Of a stretch of 64,000 nt of DNA, positions 45,225-54,108 are shown piece by piece (positions within the stretch are counted from its first letter, which is position 1; every line of letters starts with the position of its first letter). Where the stretch lies: positions 1 through 64,000 of the forward strand of contig NZ_CABVLY010000006.1 in NCBI RefSeq assembly GCF_902498995.1, written 5' to 3'. Position numbers and translations under genes: made by a program. Below the pieces are notes generated by a model. That model made no database searches. It was not told the DNA's origin and worked only from the letters and a program-made list of their open reading frames with translations. This DNA is from Burkholderia anthina. Its GTDB lineage: Bacteria; Pseudomonadota; Gammaproteobacteria; Burkholderiales; Burkholderiaceae.

Positions 45225-45653
45225 ATGAGTACCGGGCCCGATACCCTCGCCATCATCAAGGAACGCGCCACGATCGTCTGCCGTCAACGCAGCAGCGTGC
45301 TGCTGGTCGCCCGCAGCGCGGCGCGCTGGTCGCTGCCGGGCGGCACGATCCGGCGCGGCGAGACGCCGCTGGAGGCCGCGCAGCGCGAGCTGGCGGAGGA
45401 AACGCGGCTGGAGGGGCTCGCGCTCGACTATGCGGTGCAGTTCGGCGGGCTCACGAAGCTCCACCACGTATTCGTGGCCGATGTGCCCAGACACCTGACG
45501 CCGCGCGCCAGCAACGAAATCGCCCGCTGCAAGTGGTTCGACGTCGAACGGCTCGAAACGCTGCGCGCGAGCGTGCCGACGCGCAAGATCATCGAACTGT
45601 TGCACCTCGATCGTTTTTCGGTGCTTGCCGACGGGTCGCTGCGCGCGCGCTGA
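45225..45653 (+). CDS. NUDIX hydrolase
   Basis: A 142-residue NUDIX protein that would cleave a nucleoside diphosphate linked to another group. The Nudix box is complete: GGTIRRGETPLEAAQRELAE followed by ETRLEG, giving the G-x5-E-x7-RE-x2-EE-x-G pattern. The C-terminal EIARCKWFDVERLETL follows. The frame is open from 44925, but ATG 45225 begins the family-like N-terminus. The substrate is unknown. Confidence 0.88.
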   Translation: MSTGPDTLAIIKERATIVCRQRSSVLLVARSAARWSLPGGTIRRGETPLEAAQRELAEETRLEGLALDYAVQFGGLTKLHHVFVADVPRHLTPRASNEIARCKWFDVERLETLRASVPTRKIIELLHLDRFSVLADGSLRAR

Positions 45654-45678
45654 ACGCGCCCGCGCCGGTCATAACCGG

Positions 45679-45980
45679 TCACGCACGCAGAAACGGGCCG
45701 GCCTTGCGCTCGAGCCGCGCGATCGGTTCGGGCTGCATGTCCGCATAGCGATCGGGAATGTCGAGGCAGATGACTTTCCGGTGCGCCAGATGCGCGCCGT
45801 GCGCGCGCTCCATCACGAACACGATTTCGGCCCATTCGAGCGGGTCCGCGCACAGGGGCGTGCCGCGTCGGGCGCAAGGCCCGCGAAGCCGGTTTCGACG
45901 CCCGGCCACGCGGCGAACACGGCCTCGGCCGTCGGGCTGCGCAGCCGGTCGCGGCTGCAAATGAAGCGCGCGCGGATCAT
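45679..45980 (-). pseudogene. Frameshifted low-molecular-weight protein tyrosine phosphatase-like gene
   Basis: From ATG 45980 the frame reads MIRARFICSRDRLRSPTAEA, with a phosphatase P-loop C-x5-R-S, and continues to GLAPDA. The homologous rest, PLCADPLEWAEIVFVMERAH then VICLDIPDRYADM, lies in the neighbouring frame and ends at 45679. One missing base around 45870-45890 would restore a 100-residue protein of the predicted protein-tyrosine-phosphatase family. It is either a recent mutation or an assembly error. Confidence 0.7.
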
Positions 45981-46043
45981 CCCGGTTCGTGTGCGGATGC
46001 GTGCGCCGGCCGGCGGTGGCCGCCGCGTTCGCTCATCCGTTCG

Positions 46044-46616
46044 TCATCCTTGCGGAATCGTGCCGGGCCGCACGTACGCGAGCATGTGCGGCACATAATC
46101 GGCCTTGCCGAGATCGACGCCGTGATGGCGCAGGATCGCGTAGGCCGCGATCGTGTGAAAGTAGAACTGCGGCAGCGCCCAGTCGCGCGCGTACTGCTCG
46201 CCCGTCATGTCGAACGCGATGCCGTTCGGCAGTTCGAGGGCGATCGGCAGCGCCGCGCCGCCGTCGAGCGCGTCGGGCGCGAGTTCGCCGAGAAACGCGA
46301 TCGTGCCCGCGACGATGCCTTGTGCGTCGCTCAGCGTGCCGGGTTGCGCATCGGCGTTCCAGCCGGCTTCCCGCAACGCCAGCAGCGCGGCCGGCAGCGG
46401 CTCGCCGCGCAGCCGGTACACGGGTTCCATTGCCTGGAAACACGAGAAGCGCACCTGCGCGGCGAGCGGATACATGTCGGGCGCGAGCTTCAGCGCCAGC
46501 ATCGCATCGGGCATGTCGCCGGCGGCCTGCCGGTGCGCGGCCGCCTTGTCGAGCCACGCGGCTTGCGCGCGCAGCATCTGGGTCAATGTCGGAACGAGCA
46601 GTTGGGTCGGGGACAT
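46044..46616 (-). CDS. DUF1993 family protein
   Basis: A 190-residue protein of the DUF1993 family, which has a DinB-like four-helix appearance. The start MSPTQLLVPTLTQMLRAQAAW and the segment ALPQFYFHTIAAYAILRHHG near the C-terminus, with conserved His residues, are typical. The frame begins at 46646, but ATG 46616 follows GGAGTGCAAGG. Function unknown. Confidence 0.85.
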   Translation of the reverse strand: MSPTQLLVPTLTQMLRAQAAWLDKAAAHRQAAGDMPDAMLALKLAPDMYPLAAQVRFSCFQAMEPVYRLRGEPLPAALLALREAGWNADAQPGTLSDAQGIVAGTIAFLGELAPDALDGGAALPIALELPNGIAFDMTGEQYARDWALPQFYFHTIAAYAILRHHGVDLGKADYVPHMLAYVRPGTIPQG

Positions 46617-46857
46617 CCTTGCACTCCGGGTAATGGTTCGCGTCACACGATATCAGCGTCGGCGAAAAACCGCACCCTGCCGCCATCAAGGCGCCGGGGC
46701 GAAACCGGTGGCGTATCGCGCTTCCCGCGCAAGCCGTGCGTACGGCACCTCCGCCCGCGGTCGGACGATGCGCATCTGCCGAAGCTCGACGCGGCGCTCG
46801 CGCATGGGTCGGCGGGCCTCGCCGACGCGCTTCCGACGTGCCGCGCGCGGCGTGCGG

Positions 46858-47310
46858 TTACGGCTTGCCGTGGCGCGCAAGAAAGCGGTCGAGCTGCGAC
46901 GCGAACGCCTTGCCGTCGCGTGCGCTGAACGGCGCCGGGCCGCCGGTGTCGATCCCCGCGCTGCGCAACTGATCCATCATCGCGCGCGTCGACAGGCGTT
47001 CCTCGATGTTCTCGCGGCTGAACCAGTTGCCGCGCGGGTCGAGCGCATGCGCGCCCTTGTCGAGGACGGCGGCGGCCAGCGGGATGTCGGCGGTGATCAC
47101 GAGATCGCCCGCCTCCGCGAGTTCGACGATCCGCGCATCGGCCACGTCGAAGCCGGCCGGCACCTGCAGCGCCTTGATGAACGGCGACGGCGGCGTGCGC
47201 AGAAACTGGTTCGCGACCAGCGTTACGCAGATCTCGGCACGACGCGCGGCGCGAAACAGCATGTCCTTGACGACGGCGGGACACGCGTCGGCATCGACGA
47301 GTACTTGCAT
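46858..47310 (-). CDS. YaiI/YqxD family protein (UPF0178)
   Basis: A 150-residue protein of the YaiI/YqxD (DUF188) family, a PIN-like fold of unknown role. The N-terminal MQVLVDADACPAVVKDML holds the conserved acidic residues, VITADIPLAAAVLDKGA is the second acidic segment, and NIEERLSTRAMMDQLR follows. It lies 67 bp upstream of the chelatase VWA reading frame's end region and is not obviously part of B12 synthesis. Confidence 0.92.
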   Translation of the reverse strand: MQVLVDADACPAVVKDMLFRAARRAEICVTLVANQFLRTPPSPFIKALQVPAGFDVADARIVELAEAGDLVITADIPLAAAVLDKGAHALDPRGNWFSRENIEERLSTRAMMDQLRSAGIDTGGPAPFSARDGKAFASQLDRFLARHGKP

Positions 47311-47377
47311 GGCAGGCGTTCCGGTAAGCAGAAACGGCGATCATAGCGCAGCGCCGACCATCGGCCTGCGCCGTCGA

Positions 47378-48067
47378 TCAACCGGTCAATCCGCGGCAAA
47401 GCGATTCGGCCGTCACCCAGTGCGCGCCCCATGCGCCGGCGAGCCGTTCGCCCTGCCCGATCCGCACGGCCGCATCGTCGAAGTCGACGAACACGACGTG
47501 ATCGGCGGCTGCCGGTTTCGGCGGCGTCTCACGCGTGCGCCCGTCGGACAGCACCCACAGCCAGCGCTGCTTGTCCGGCGCCGGCGTGCGCCGCGCGTCG
47601 CGCGCGAGCAGTTGCACGGCGGCGGCGATGCCGTCCGCGAGCGGCGTGCCGCCGCCGCCGCCGACCGGTTCGAGCCAGCGCGCATTCCACCAGCGCGGCA
47701 CCGCCGGGCCGAAGCGGCGCGCGGCACCGTTGCCGCCGAAGCAGATCAGCGCGGTTTCCATGCGCTCACGCGCGGCCTGGTCGAAATACGCGACGATCAA
47801 CCCTTTCGCGAGCGCGAGCCGGTCGTGCGACAGCATCGACGCCGAACAGTCGAGCACGAAGCAATGCAGCGCACGCGGCGCGCCGGCCTGTTGGCGAAAG
47901 CGCAGATGCGTCGCATGCAGCGGGCCGCCGCGCTTCGCGGCGAGCGTCGCGGGCCACGCAACGGCCGTGCCCGAGCGCGCGGTGCCCGGCACGCGCGCGG
48001 CCGCGCCTGAATGCCATCGAGGACCGCGAATGGCGTTCGCGGCGGCGTCGGCTCGATGGCTCAGCGT
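47378..48067 (-). CDS. chlD: VWA (integrin-I) part of ChlD-like cobalt chelatase, read after -1 frameshift
   Basis: A 229-residue segment open from the A7 run to 47378. It carries the MIDAS metal site DCSASM, with GGGGTPLADG and VLSDGRT supplying further MIDAS residues. RGPRWHSGAAARVPGTARSG before it matches the linker seen in ChlD/BchD proteins. It has no ATG or ribosome site of its own (an internal GTG at 47992 is the first candidate). Its frame joins the upstream ATPase exactly by a one-base backward shift at 48067, giving a fused product of about 589 residues. It would bridge the ATPase ring to CobN. Confidence 0.85.
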   Translation of the reverse strand, partial: TLSHRADAAANAIRGPRWHSGAAARVPGTARSGTAVAWPATLAAKRGGPLHATHLRFRQQAGAPRALHCFVLDCSASMLSHDRLALAKGLIVAYFDQAARERMETALICFGGNGAARRFGPAVPRWWNARWLEPVGGGGGTPLADGIAAAVQLLARDARRTPAPDKQRWLWVLSDGRTRETPPKPAAADHVVFVDFDDAAVRIGQGERLAGAWGAHWVTAESLCRGLTG

Positions 48068-48073
48068 TTTTTT
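48013..48073 (-). promoter_or_regulatory. Candidate programmed -1 ribosomal frameshift signal
   Basis: On the minus-strand mRNA the slippery run is CTA AAA AAA CGC TGA: seven A (48073-48067), with the 0-frame stop one codon later. After a 6-nt spacer comes a hairpin: GCCATCGAG / CTCGATGGC (9 bp, 48052-48060 with 48013-48021) enclosing CCGCGAA / TTCGCGG (7 bp, 48036-48042 with 48024-48030). Slippery site, spacer length and stem all fit -1 frameshifting. Confidence 0.75.
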
Positions 48074-49146
48074 AGCGGCAGCGGCACGACGCGTTTCACG
48101 TCGCGCAGCCCGGCCGGCTCGGGCGGCAGATAGCCCCAGTCGCCTTGCGATGCGGTGGCGTCGTGCTTTGCTGCGCCCGGCGGTTCGCCAGGCTGCCGGC
48201 GCGTGTCCGGCGGCGATCGATCGTGCTGATCGCGGCGCCCGTCATTCGCCGGTGACGCGCCGGACGACGGCGGCGCACCGGCATGGCGCCGGTGCCGCAG
48301 CACCGCGTCGGCCACGCGTTCCACGTGCGACACCGTCACCGCATCGGCCTGCTCCAGCGCGGCAAGGGCCCGCGCGGCGCGCAGCATCACGAGATCGGCG
48401 CGCAGCCCGTCGACGGCCGCATCGATGCACAGCGCGCTGACGCGCGCATGCACCGCATCGTCGAAATCCAGCGTCGCCAGGCGCGCCCGCGCCGCACGAA
48501 TCCGGTCGCCGAGTTCATGCTGCGCAGTCGCGTGACGCGCGCGAAACGCGCCGGGATCGAGATCGAACGCCAGCCGCGCCTTCACGATCCGTTCGCGCTG
48601 CGCGGCATCGAAGCAGTTCTCGAGCTCGACCATCAGCCCGAAGCGGTCGAGCAGTTGCGGACGCAGTTCGCCTTCCTCGGGATTCATCGTGCCGACCAGC
48701 ACGAAGCGCGCATCGTGCGCATGCGACACGCCATCGCGTTCGACCACGTTCACGCCGCTCGCGGCGACGTCGAGCAGCGTATCGACGAGCCCGTCGGCGA
48801 GCAGGTTCACCTCGTCGACATACAGCACGCCGCGATGCGCGCGGGCCAGCAGCCCCGGCCGGAAGCGCACGCCGTTTTCGGCGAGCGCATGCGCGAGGTC
48901 GAGCGTGCCCGTCACCTGCTCGTCGCTCGCCGACAGCGGCAGCGTGACGAACTCGCCTTCGGGCAGCAGCTCCGCGAGCGCGCGTGCGGCGGTCGATTTC
49001 GCGGTGCCGCGCGGCCCGCTGACGAGCACGCCGCCGAGCGACGGGTCGATCGCCGCGAGCAGCAGTGCCTGCTGCAACGGCTGCTGCGCAACCAGTGCCG
49101 TGAACGGGAACACCGCGCGGGCGCGGTGTGTCGTCGAATCGGTCAT
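48061..49146 (-). CDS. chlD: AAA+ ATPase subunit (BchI/ChlI-like) of cobalt chelatase, unshifted product
   Basis: A 361-residue MoxR/BchI-type AAA+ ATPase: Walker A GPRGTAKST (residues 44-52), Walker B GVLYVDEVNLL, sensor-1 LVGTMNPEEGELRPQLLDRF. It would power Co insertion by CobN. The start ATG 49146 overlaps the cobN stop (ATGA). The C-terminal part is a charged linker (about residues 290-345) ending LPLKKR, then TGA. The stop lies immediately after a slippery A7 run, and the VWA domain continues in the -1 frame, so this would be the short product of a dual-product gene. Confidence 0.9.
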   Translation of the reverse strand: MTDSTTHRARAVFPFTALVAQQPLQQALLLAAIDPSLGGVLVSGPRGTAKSTAARALAELLPEGEFVTLPLSASDEQVTGTLDLAHALAENGVRFRPGLLARAHRGVLYVDEVNLLADGLVDTLLDVAASGVNVVERDGVSHAHDARFVLVGTMNPEEGELRPQLLDRFGLMVELENCFDAAQRERIVKARLAFDLDPGAFRARHATAQHELGDRIRAARARLATLDFDDAVHARVSALCIDAAVDGLRADLVMLRAARALAALEQADAVTVSHVERVADAVLRHRRHAGAPPSSGASPANDGRRDQHDRSPPDTRRQPGEPPGAAKHDATASQGDWGYLPPEPAGLRDVKRVVPLPLKKR

Positions 49147-52100
49147 CGCCGTCCTCCTTCCTGCAGTTGTTCGCTCGCGAGCCAGACCGCTTCGATCCGC
49201 TCGCGATAGTCGCCCGGCTGTTGCCACAGCCCGCGCTGCATCGCTTCGACGAAGCGTTCGCAGATGCCGTGCAGCGCCTTCGGGTTGTGCCGTTCGAGGA
49301 ACGCGCGCGTGTCGTCGTCGAACAGGTAGGCGTCGGCGACGAGCGCGTACTGGTGATCCGACAGCACGCGCGCGGTCGCGTCATAGCCGTACAGATAGTC
49401 GACAGTCGCGGCCATTTCGGCCGCGCCCTTGTAGCCGTGACGCTTCACGCCGTCGAGCCATTTCGGGTTGACGACGCGCGAGCGGATCACGCGCGCGATT
49501 TCCTCGCGCAGCGTGCGCATCTTCGGCGCGACCGGGTTCGCATGGTCGCCGTGATAGATGCTCGGCTGCTGCCCGGACAGGTGCCGCACGGCCGCCGTCA
49601 TCCCGCCCTGGAACTGGTAGTAGTCGTTCGAATCGAGGATGTCGTGCTCGCGGCTGTCCTGGTTCTGCACGACGACGTCGATCGTCGCGAGCCGCTCGCC
49701 GAACACGTCGGGCGCGGCATCGCCCGCGCTGTTTTGCGTGTAGGCATGGCCGCCCCACTGCCGGTACGCGTCGGCGAGATCGGCGTCGGTCTGCCAGCGG
49801 CGCTGGTCGATCAGGTCCTGCAGGCCCGCGCCGTAGCTGCCCGGCCGCGCGCCGAACACGCGCCAGCCGGCGCGGCGCCGTGCTTCGTCGGGCGCGACGC
49901 CCTGCGCGAGCCACTGCTCGCGTTCGCGCTCGATGCGCGCGCGGATCGGGTTCAGCGCCTCGGGCTCGTCGAGCGCGGCAACCGCCTGCACGGCCGCGTC
50001 GAACAGGTGCATCAGGTTCGGGAACGCATCGCGGAAGAAGCCCGACACGCGCAGCGTCACGTCGATGCGCGGCCGGTCGAAGATCTCGATCGGCAGGATC
50101 TCGAAGTCGGTCACGCGATGGCTGCCGTGCGCCCATTTCGGCCGCACGCCGATGAGCGCGAACGCCTGCGCGATATCGTCGCCGCCGGTGCGCATCGTCG
50201 CGGTGCCCCAGACCGACAGCCCGATCGCGCGCGGATAGTCGCCGTGATCCTGCAGATGGCGCTCGATCAGCTGCTGCGCGGATTTCAGTCCGAGCGACCA
50301 CGCGGCCTGCGTCGGCACCGCGCGCGTGTCGACCGAGTAGAAGTTGCGGCCCGTGGGCAGCACGTCGGGACGGCCGCGCGACGGCGAACCGCTCGGCCCC
50401 GGCGGCACGAAGCGGCCGTCGAGCCCGCGCAGCAACTGGCGCATTTCCTCGCCGCCGCACGCGTCGAGCGCGGGGATCAGCGTCGCGCGCACGCGGTCGA
50501 TCACCGCGAGCGTGTGCGGCCATTCGCCGGGCGGTGGTATGTCGATGCCGGAAGCACCGGAAGCACCGGAAGCACCGGGATGGCCGTCGTCGCCGCAAGC
50601 GGCCGGGCTCAGCCCGTCGAGCCACCGCTGCGCGAGCCATTCGAGCCGCTCGCGCGTATCGCCGGCATGACGCCACGGCGACGCATCGAGCGCCTGCAGG
50701 ACCGGCGGCCGCGGCCCGGCCCACGGTGCGGCCCAGTCGGCCGCGAGCGGATCGAAACCGTCGCCGAGCGCGAGATCGCGCGCGAGCGCACCGATCAGCC
50801 CGGCCCGTTCGCCCTTGCCGTCGCCGACCGGAAAGCGCGCGAGCGCGAGCAGCGTGTCGCGCCGCTGGCGCTCGGCGGGCGACGCACCGAACACGTGCAG
50901 CCCGTCGCGGATCTGCGCTTCCTTCAGTTCGCACAGCCACGCATCGACGCGCGTGAGCAACGCATCCTCGTCGCCCGTGTCGCGCGGCGGCGATACGCTC
51001 AGCTCGTCGTGCAGCCGATGCTCGGCGATCGTCGCGAGGATGGTCTTGCGCAGCAGCTTCGCGCGCCGCGCATCGACCATCAACGCTTCGTAGTATTCGT
51101 CGACCTGCCGCTCGAGATCCTGCAGCGGGCCGTAGTTTTCCGCGCGCGTGAGCGGCGGCATCAGGTGATCGACGATCACGGCCTGTGCGCGGCGCTTCGC
51201 CTGGCTGCCCTCGCCCGGATCGTTGACGATGAACGGATACAGGTGCGGCAGCGGCCCGAGCGTCAGGTCGGGCCAGCACGCGTCGGACAGCGCGACGCTC
51301 TTGCCCGGCAGCCATTCGAGGTTGCCGTGCTTGCCGAGGTGGATGACCGCGTCGATGCCGAATGCATCGCGCAGCCAGAAATAGAACGCGAGATACGCGT
51401 GCGGCGGCACGAGGTCCGCATCGTGGTAGCTCGCATAGTCGTTCTCGTCGCGCGAGCGCGACGGCTGGATGCCGACGAACACGTGGCCCGCGCGCCAGCC
51501 GGCGATCGTGAAGCGCCCGTGCCGCAGCGTCGGGTCGGCTTCGGGCGGTCCCCAGCGTTCGTTCAGCGCGTCGCGCACCGCGGCCGGCAGCCGCGCGAAA
51601 TGCGCGACGTAGTCGGCCAGCGCGAAGCTCTGGAACGCCGGGCGCAGTGCGTGCACGGCCGGGTCGTTGGTCACGCCTTCGGTGAGCCGCGCGATCAGCG
51701 CGTCGCCGTCGGCCGGCAATTCGGCTACCGCGTAGCCCGCGTCGCGCAACGCCGAGAGCACGCGCAGCGCGGACGCCGGCGTATCGAGCCCGACGCCGTT
51801 GCCGATCCGCCCTTCGCTGTGCGGATAGTTCGCGAGAATCAGCGCGATGCGTTTGTCGGCATTGTCGAGCGTGCGCAGCCGGCACCAGCCGCGCGCGAGC
51901 GCCGCGACGAACGCGATCCGCTCGGCATCCGGCTGATAGCGCACGACGTCGACTTCGGTGTGCGGGCAACGATACGCGAGCCCCTTGAAGCTCACCGCGC
52001 GCGTGACGATGCGCCCGTCGACTTCGGGCAGCGCGATGTGCATCGCGATGTCGCGTGCATGCAGCCCCTGGTTGTCGGCCACCCACGCGTCGCGATTGCC

Positions 52101-52988
52101 GCCGGACAGGATCACCTGCAGCACGGGCGCGTCGCCGGCCAGCACGTCGGGTTCGGGGCTGTCGATCGCGCCCGCCGCGAACGCGGTGGTGTTCAATACG
52201 AGCGCGACGTCGTGCGTGTCGCAGAGCTGCGTGATGACCTCGCGGCTCACCGCGTCCTTCAGCGACGTGACCGCGATCGGCAGCGGATTGAGCCCTTCGC
52301 GCACGAGCGCATCGGCGAGTGCGTCGAACACGGCGGTGTTCGCGGCCTGCCAGTGGGCGCGATAGAACAGGATCGCGACGACGGGCGCGCCGGGCGTCCA
52401 GCGCGCCCGCCAGTCGTCGACGCTCGCCGTGTCGCGTGCCGGGTGATACAGCGCCGCGGCCGGCAGCGGCCGCGGCGGTTCGGGCTCGTCGCCAAACCCG
52501 AGCGTATGGAATGCAATGCTGCGCAGCAGCGCCGCGGCGTTGTGCAGCCCGCCTTCGCGCAGGTAGCGCCACCACAGCCGGCACTGATCCGGCGTGACCG
52601 TGCTCTTCGCGACGAGGTTCGGGTCTTCCTGCAGGTCGCCCGAGAACATCGCGAGCTGCTGCTTCCGTTTCGACGCGAGCGACACGGCCTGCTCGATCCC
52701 GTACGGCCAGTACGCTTCGCCGCCGAGATGGTCGATCACGACCGTCTTCGCGTGACGCAGCACGTCGTCGACATAGAAATCGACCGACGCCGGCTGCCGC
52801 AGGAACGTGACGTTCGCGAGCCGGACGCTCGGAAAACCCGCCGGCATCGTCGGCACGACGCTTGCCAGCAGCGACAGCGTCGTGTCGGCCGAGCTCAGGA
52901 TCACGATGTCGGCCGGCTGCTGGTCGATCCGGACGACGCCTTGCGTATCGTCGACGAAGCCGCCCGGCGTGGTGCGCAGCAAATGCAT
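49143..52988 (-). CDS. cobN: Cobaltochelatase subunit CobN
   Basis: A 1281-residue large subunit of the ATP-dependent aerobic cobalt chelatase (CobN/BchH family), which inserts Co2+ into hydrogenobyrinic acid a,c-diamide. Visible family segments are VIHLGKHGNLEWLPGKSVAL, PHLYPFIVNDPGEGSQAKRR, SVWGTATMRTGGDDIAQAF and DSNDYYQFQGGMTAAVRHL. The length is usual for CobN. A short Gly-Ala-Ser repeat (from a 9-bp DNA repeat) interrupts a linker near residue 805. Its stop overlaps the chelatase ATPase start, and cobW ends 6 bp upstream. Confidence 0.97.
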   Translation of the reverse strand: MHLLRTTPGGFVDDTQGVVRIDQQPADIVILSSADTTLSLLASVVPTMPAGFPSVRLANVTFLRQPASVDFYVDDVLRHAKTVVIDHLGGEAYWPYGIEQAVSLASKRKQQLAMFSGDLQEDPNLVAKSTVTPDQCRLWWRYLREGGLHNAAALLRSIAFHTLGFGDEPEPPRPLPAAALYHPARDTASVDDWRARWTPGAPVVAILFYRAHWQAANTAVFDALADALVREGLNPLPIAVTSLKDAVSREVITQLCDTHDVALVLNTTAFAAGAIDSPEPDVLAGDAPVLQVILSGGNRDAWVADNQGLHARDIAMHIALPEVDGRIVTRAVSFKGLAYRCPHTEVDVVRYQPDAERIAFVAALARGWCRLRTLDNADKRIALILANYPHSEGRIGNGVGLDTPASALRVLSALRDAGYAVAELPADGDALIARLTEGVTNDPAVHALRPAFQSFALADYVAHFARLPAAVRDALNERWGPPEADPTLRHGRFTIAGWRAGHVFVGIQPSRSRDENDYASYHDADLVPPHAYLAFYFWLRDAFGIDAVIHLGKHGNLEWLPGKSVALSDACWPDLTLGPLPHLYPFIVNDPGEGSQAKRRAQAVIVDHLMPPLTRAENYGPLQDLERQVDEYYEALMVDARRAKLLRKTILATIAEHRLHDELSVSPPRDTGDEDALLTRVDAWLCELKEAQIRDGLHVFGASPAERQRRDTLLALARFPVGDGKGERAGLIGALARDLALGDGFDPLAADWAAPWAGPRPPVLQALDASPWRHAGDTRERLEWLAQRWLDGLSPAACGDDGHPGASGASGASGIDIPPPGEWPHTLAVIDRVRATLIPALDACGGEEMRQLLRGLDGRFVPPGPSGSPSRGRPDVLPTGRNFYSVDTRAVPTQAAWSLGLKSAQQLIERHLQDHGDYPRAIGLSVWGTATMRTGGDDIAQAFALIGVRPKWAHGSHRVTDFEILPIEIFDRPRIDVTLRVSGFFRDAFPNLMHLFDAAVQAVAALDEPEALNPIRARIEREREQWLAQGVAPDEARRRAGWRVFGARPGSYGAGLQDLIDQRRWQTDADLADAYRQWGGHAYTQNSAGDAAPDVFGERLATIDVVVQNQDSREHDILDSNDYYQFQGGMTAAVRHLSGQQPSIYHGDHANPVAPKMRTLREEIARVIRSRVVNPKWLDGVKRHGYKGAAEMAATVDYLYGYDATARVLSDHQYALVADAYLFDDDTRAFLERHNPKALHGICERFVEAMQRGLWQQPGDYRERIEAVWLASEQLQEGGRR
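50548..50579. repeat. 9-bp tandem repeat inside cobN
   Basis: CCGGAAGCA repeated three times plus a partial copy. On the coding strand it encodes a GASGASGASG-like linker. The unit length is a multiple of three, so copy number can vary without frameshift. Confidence 0.85.
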
Positions 52989-52994
52989 CGTGCG

Positions 52995-54083
52995 TTACGC
53001 CTGTTGCGTCCGGGCCGCGCACGCGGCGTCGAACGCGCGTTGCAGCGCGGCCGCGTCGAGATCCTCGCCGATCAGCACGAAGCGGCTCGCGCGCGTTTCG
53101 CCATCCTGCCAGCGACGATCGAAATAGCTGTCGAAACGCCGGCCGACGCCCTGGATCACGAGCCGCATCGGCGCATCGGGCAGCGCGGCGAAGCCTTTCG
53201 CGCGGTAGATCGTATGCGTCTCGACGACACGCTGCAGCGCGGCGATCGTCGCGTCGCGCGAACCCGCATCGCCCGACACGACGACCGAATCGAAATCGTC
53301 GTGATGGTGGTCGTGATCGCCGTCGTCGGCCGAGCCGTGATGGTCGTGACGCAGATGGATCGTGTCCTCCGACGCCGATTCGAGCCCGAGCAGCATCGCG
53401 AGATCCAGTTCGCCGCGCGTCGCGCGCACGATCTTCACCTGCGGCGGGATCTCTTCGCGGATCGCGGCTTCGACTTCGGCGAACTGCGCGTCGCCGACGA
53501 GATCGGCCTTGTTCACGATCACGAGATCGGCCGACGACAGTTGATCGGCGAACAGTTCGTGCAGCGGCGATTCGTGGTCGAGGTTCGGATCGGCGCGGCG
53601 CTGCGCGTCGACGGCCTGCGGATTCTCCGCGAACTGGCCGCTCGCGGCGGCCGGCCCGTCGACGACGGTCACGACCGCGTCGACCGTGAAGCTGCTGCGG
53701 ATCGTCGGCCAGTTGAACGCCTGCACGAGCGGCTTCGGCAACGCGAGGCCCGACGTTTCGATCAGCACGTGGTCGATGTCGGCGCGGCGCTCGACGAGCG
53801 CCTCCATCACCGGATAGAACTCTTCCTGCACGGTGCAGCACAGGCAGCCGTTCGCGAGTTCGTACAGCTGGCCCGACGCTTCGCCCGGCGCGCCGTTTGC
53901 GTCGTCGCAGCCGATGCCGCAGCCCTTGAGGATCTCGCCGTCGATGCCGAGCTCGCCGAACTCGTTGACGATCACCGCGATGCGGCGGCCTTCGGCGTGC
54001 TGCAGGATGTGGCGCATCAGCGTGGTCTTGCCGCTGCCGAGAAAGCCCGTGACGATCGTGACGGGCAGCTTGCGCATAGTCAT
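52995..54083 (-). CDS. cobW: CobW GTPase (metallochaperone family)
   Basis: A 362-residue G3E-family GTPase linked to cobalt delivery for B12 synthesis. Walker A is GFLGSGKTT (residues 13-21). The metal-binding CxCC motif NGCLCCTVQ is near residues 78-86. The specificity motif is VNKADLVGD. A striking His/Asp-rich loop, RHDHHGSADDGDHDHHHDD, around residues 240-260 could store or bind divalent metal. It is the first established gene after a cobalamin riboswitch on this strand, followed by cobN and the chelatase ATPase, which fits supplying Co2+ to CobN. Confidence 0.95.
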   Translation of the reverse strand: MTMRKLPVTIVTGFLGSGKTTLMRHILQHAEGRRIAVIVNEFGELGIDGEILKGCGIGCDDANGAPGEASGQLYELANGCLCCTVQEEFYPVMEALVERRADIDHVLIETSGLALPKPLVQAFNWPTIRSSFTVDAVVTVVDGPAAASGQFAENPQAVDAQRRADPNLDHESPLHELFADQLSSADLVIVNKADLVGDAQFAEVEAAIREEIPPQVKIVRATRGELDLAMLLGLESASEDTIHLRHDHHGSADDGDHDHHHDDFDSVVVSGDAGSRDATIAALQRVVETHTIYRAKGFAALPDAPMRLVIQGVGRRFDSYFDRRWQDGETRASRFVLIGEDLDAAALQRAFDAACAARTQQA

Positions 54084-54108
54084 GGTAGATCCTGTGTCGA
54101 AAATGGAA

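Noticed and set aside
46617..46857. Short Arg-rich frame between the DUF1993 and yaiI genes
   Set aside because: No ribosome site, biased composition and no family resemblance.
47378..47992. VWA protein as an independent gene starting at GTG 47992
   Set aside because: There is no ribosome site, and homology to the ChlD linker begins upstream of that GTG. The exact -1 relation to the ATPase frame and the slippery site explain it better.
49381..53841. Second long minus-strand frame (1486 codons) across cobN and cobW
   Set aside because: It is the shifted-frame shadow of cobN and cobW, extremely Arg-rich and without recognisable motifs.
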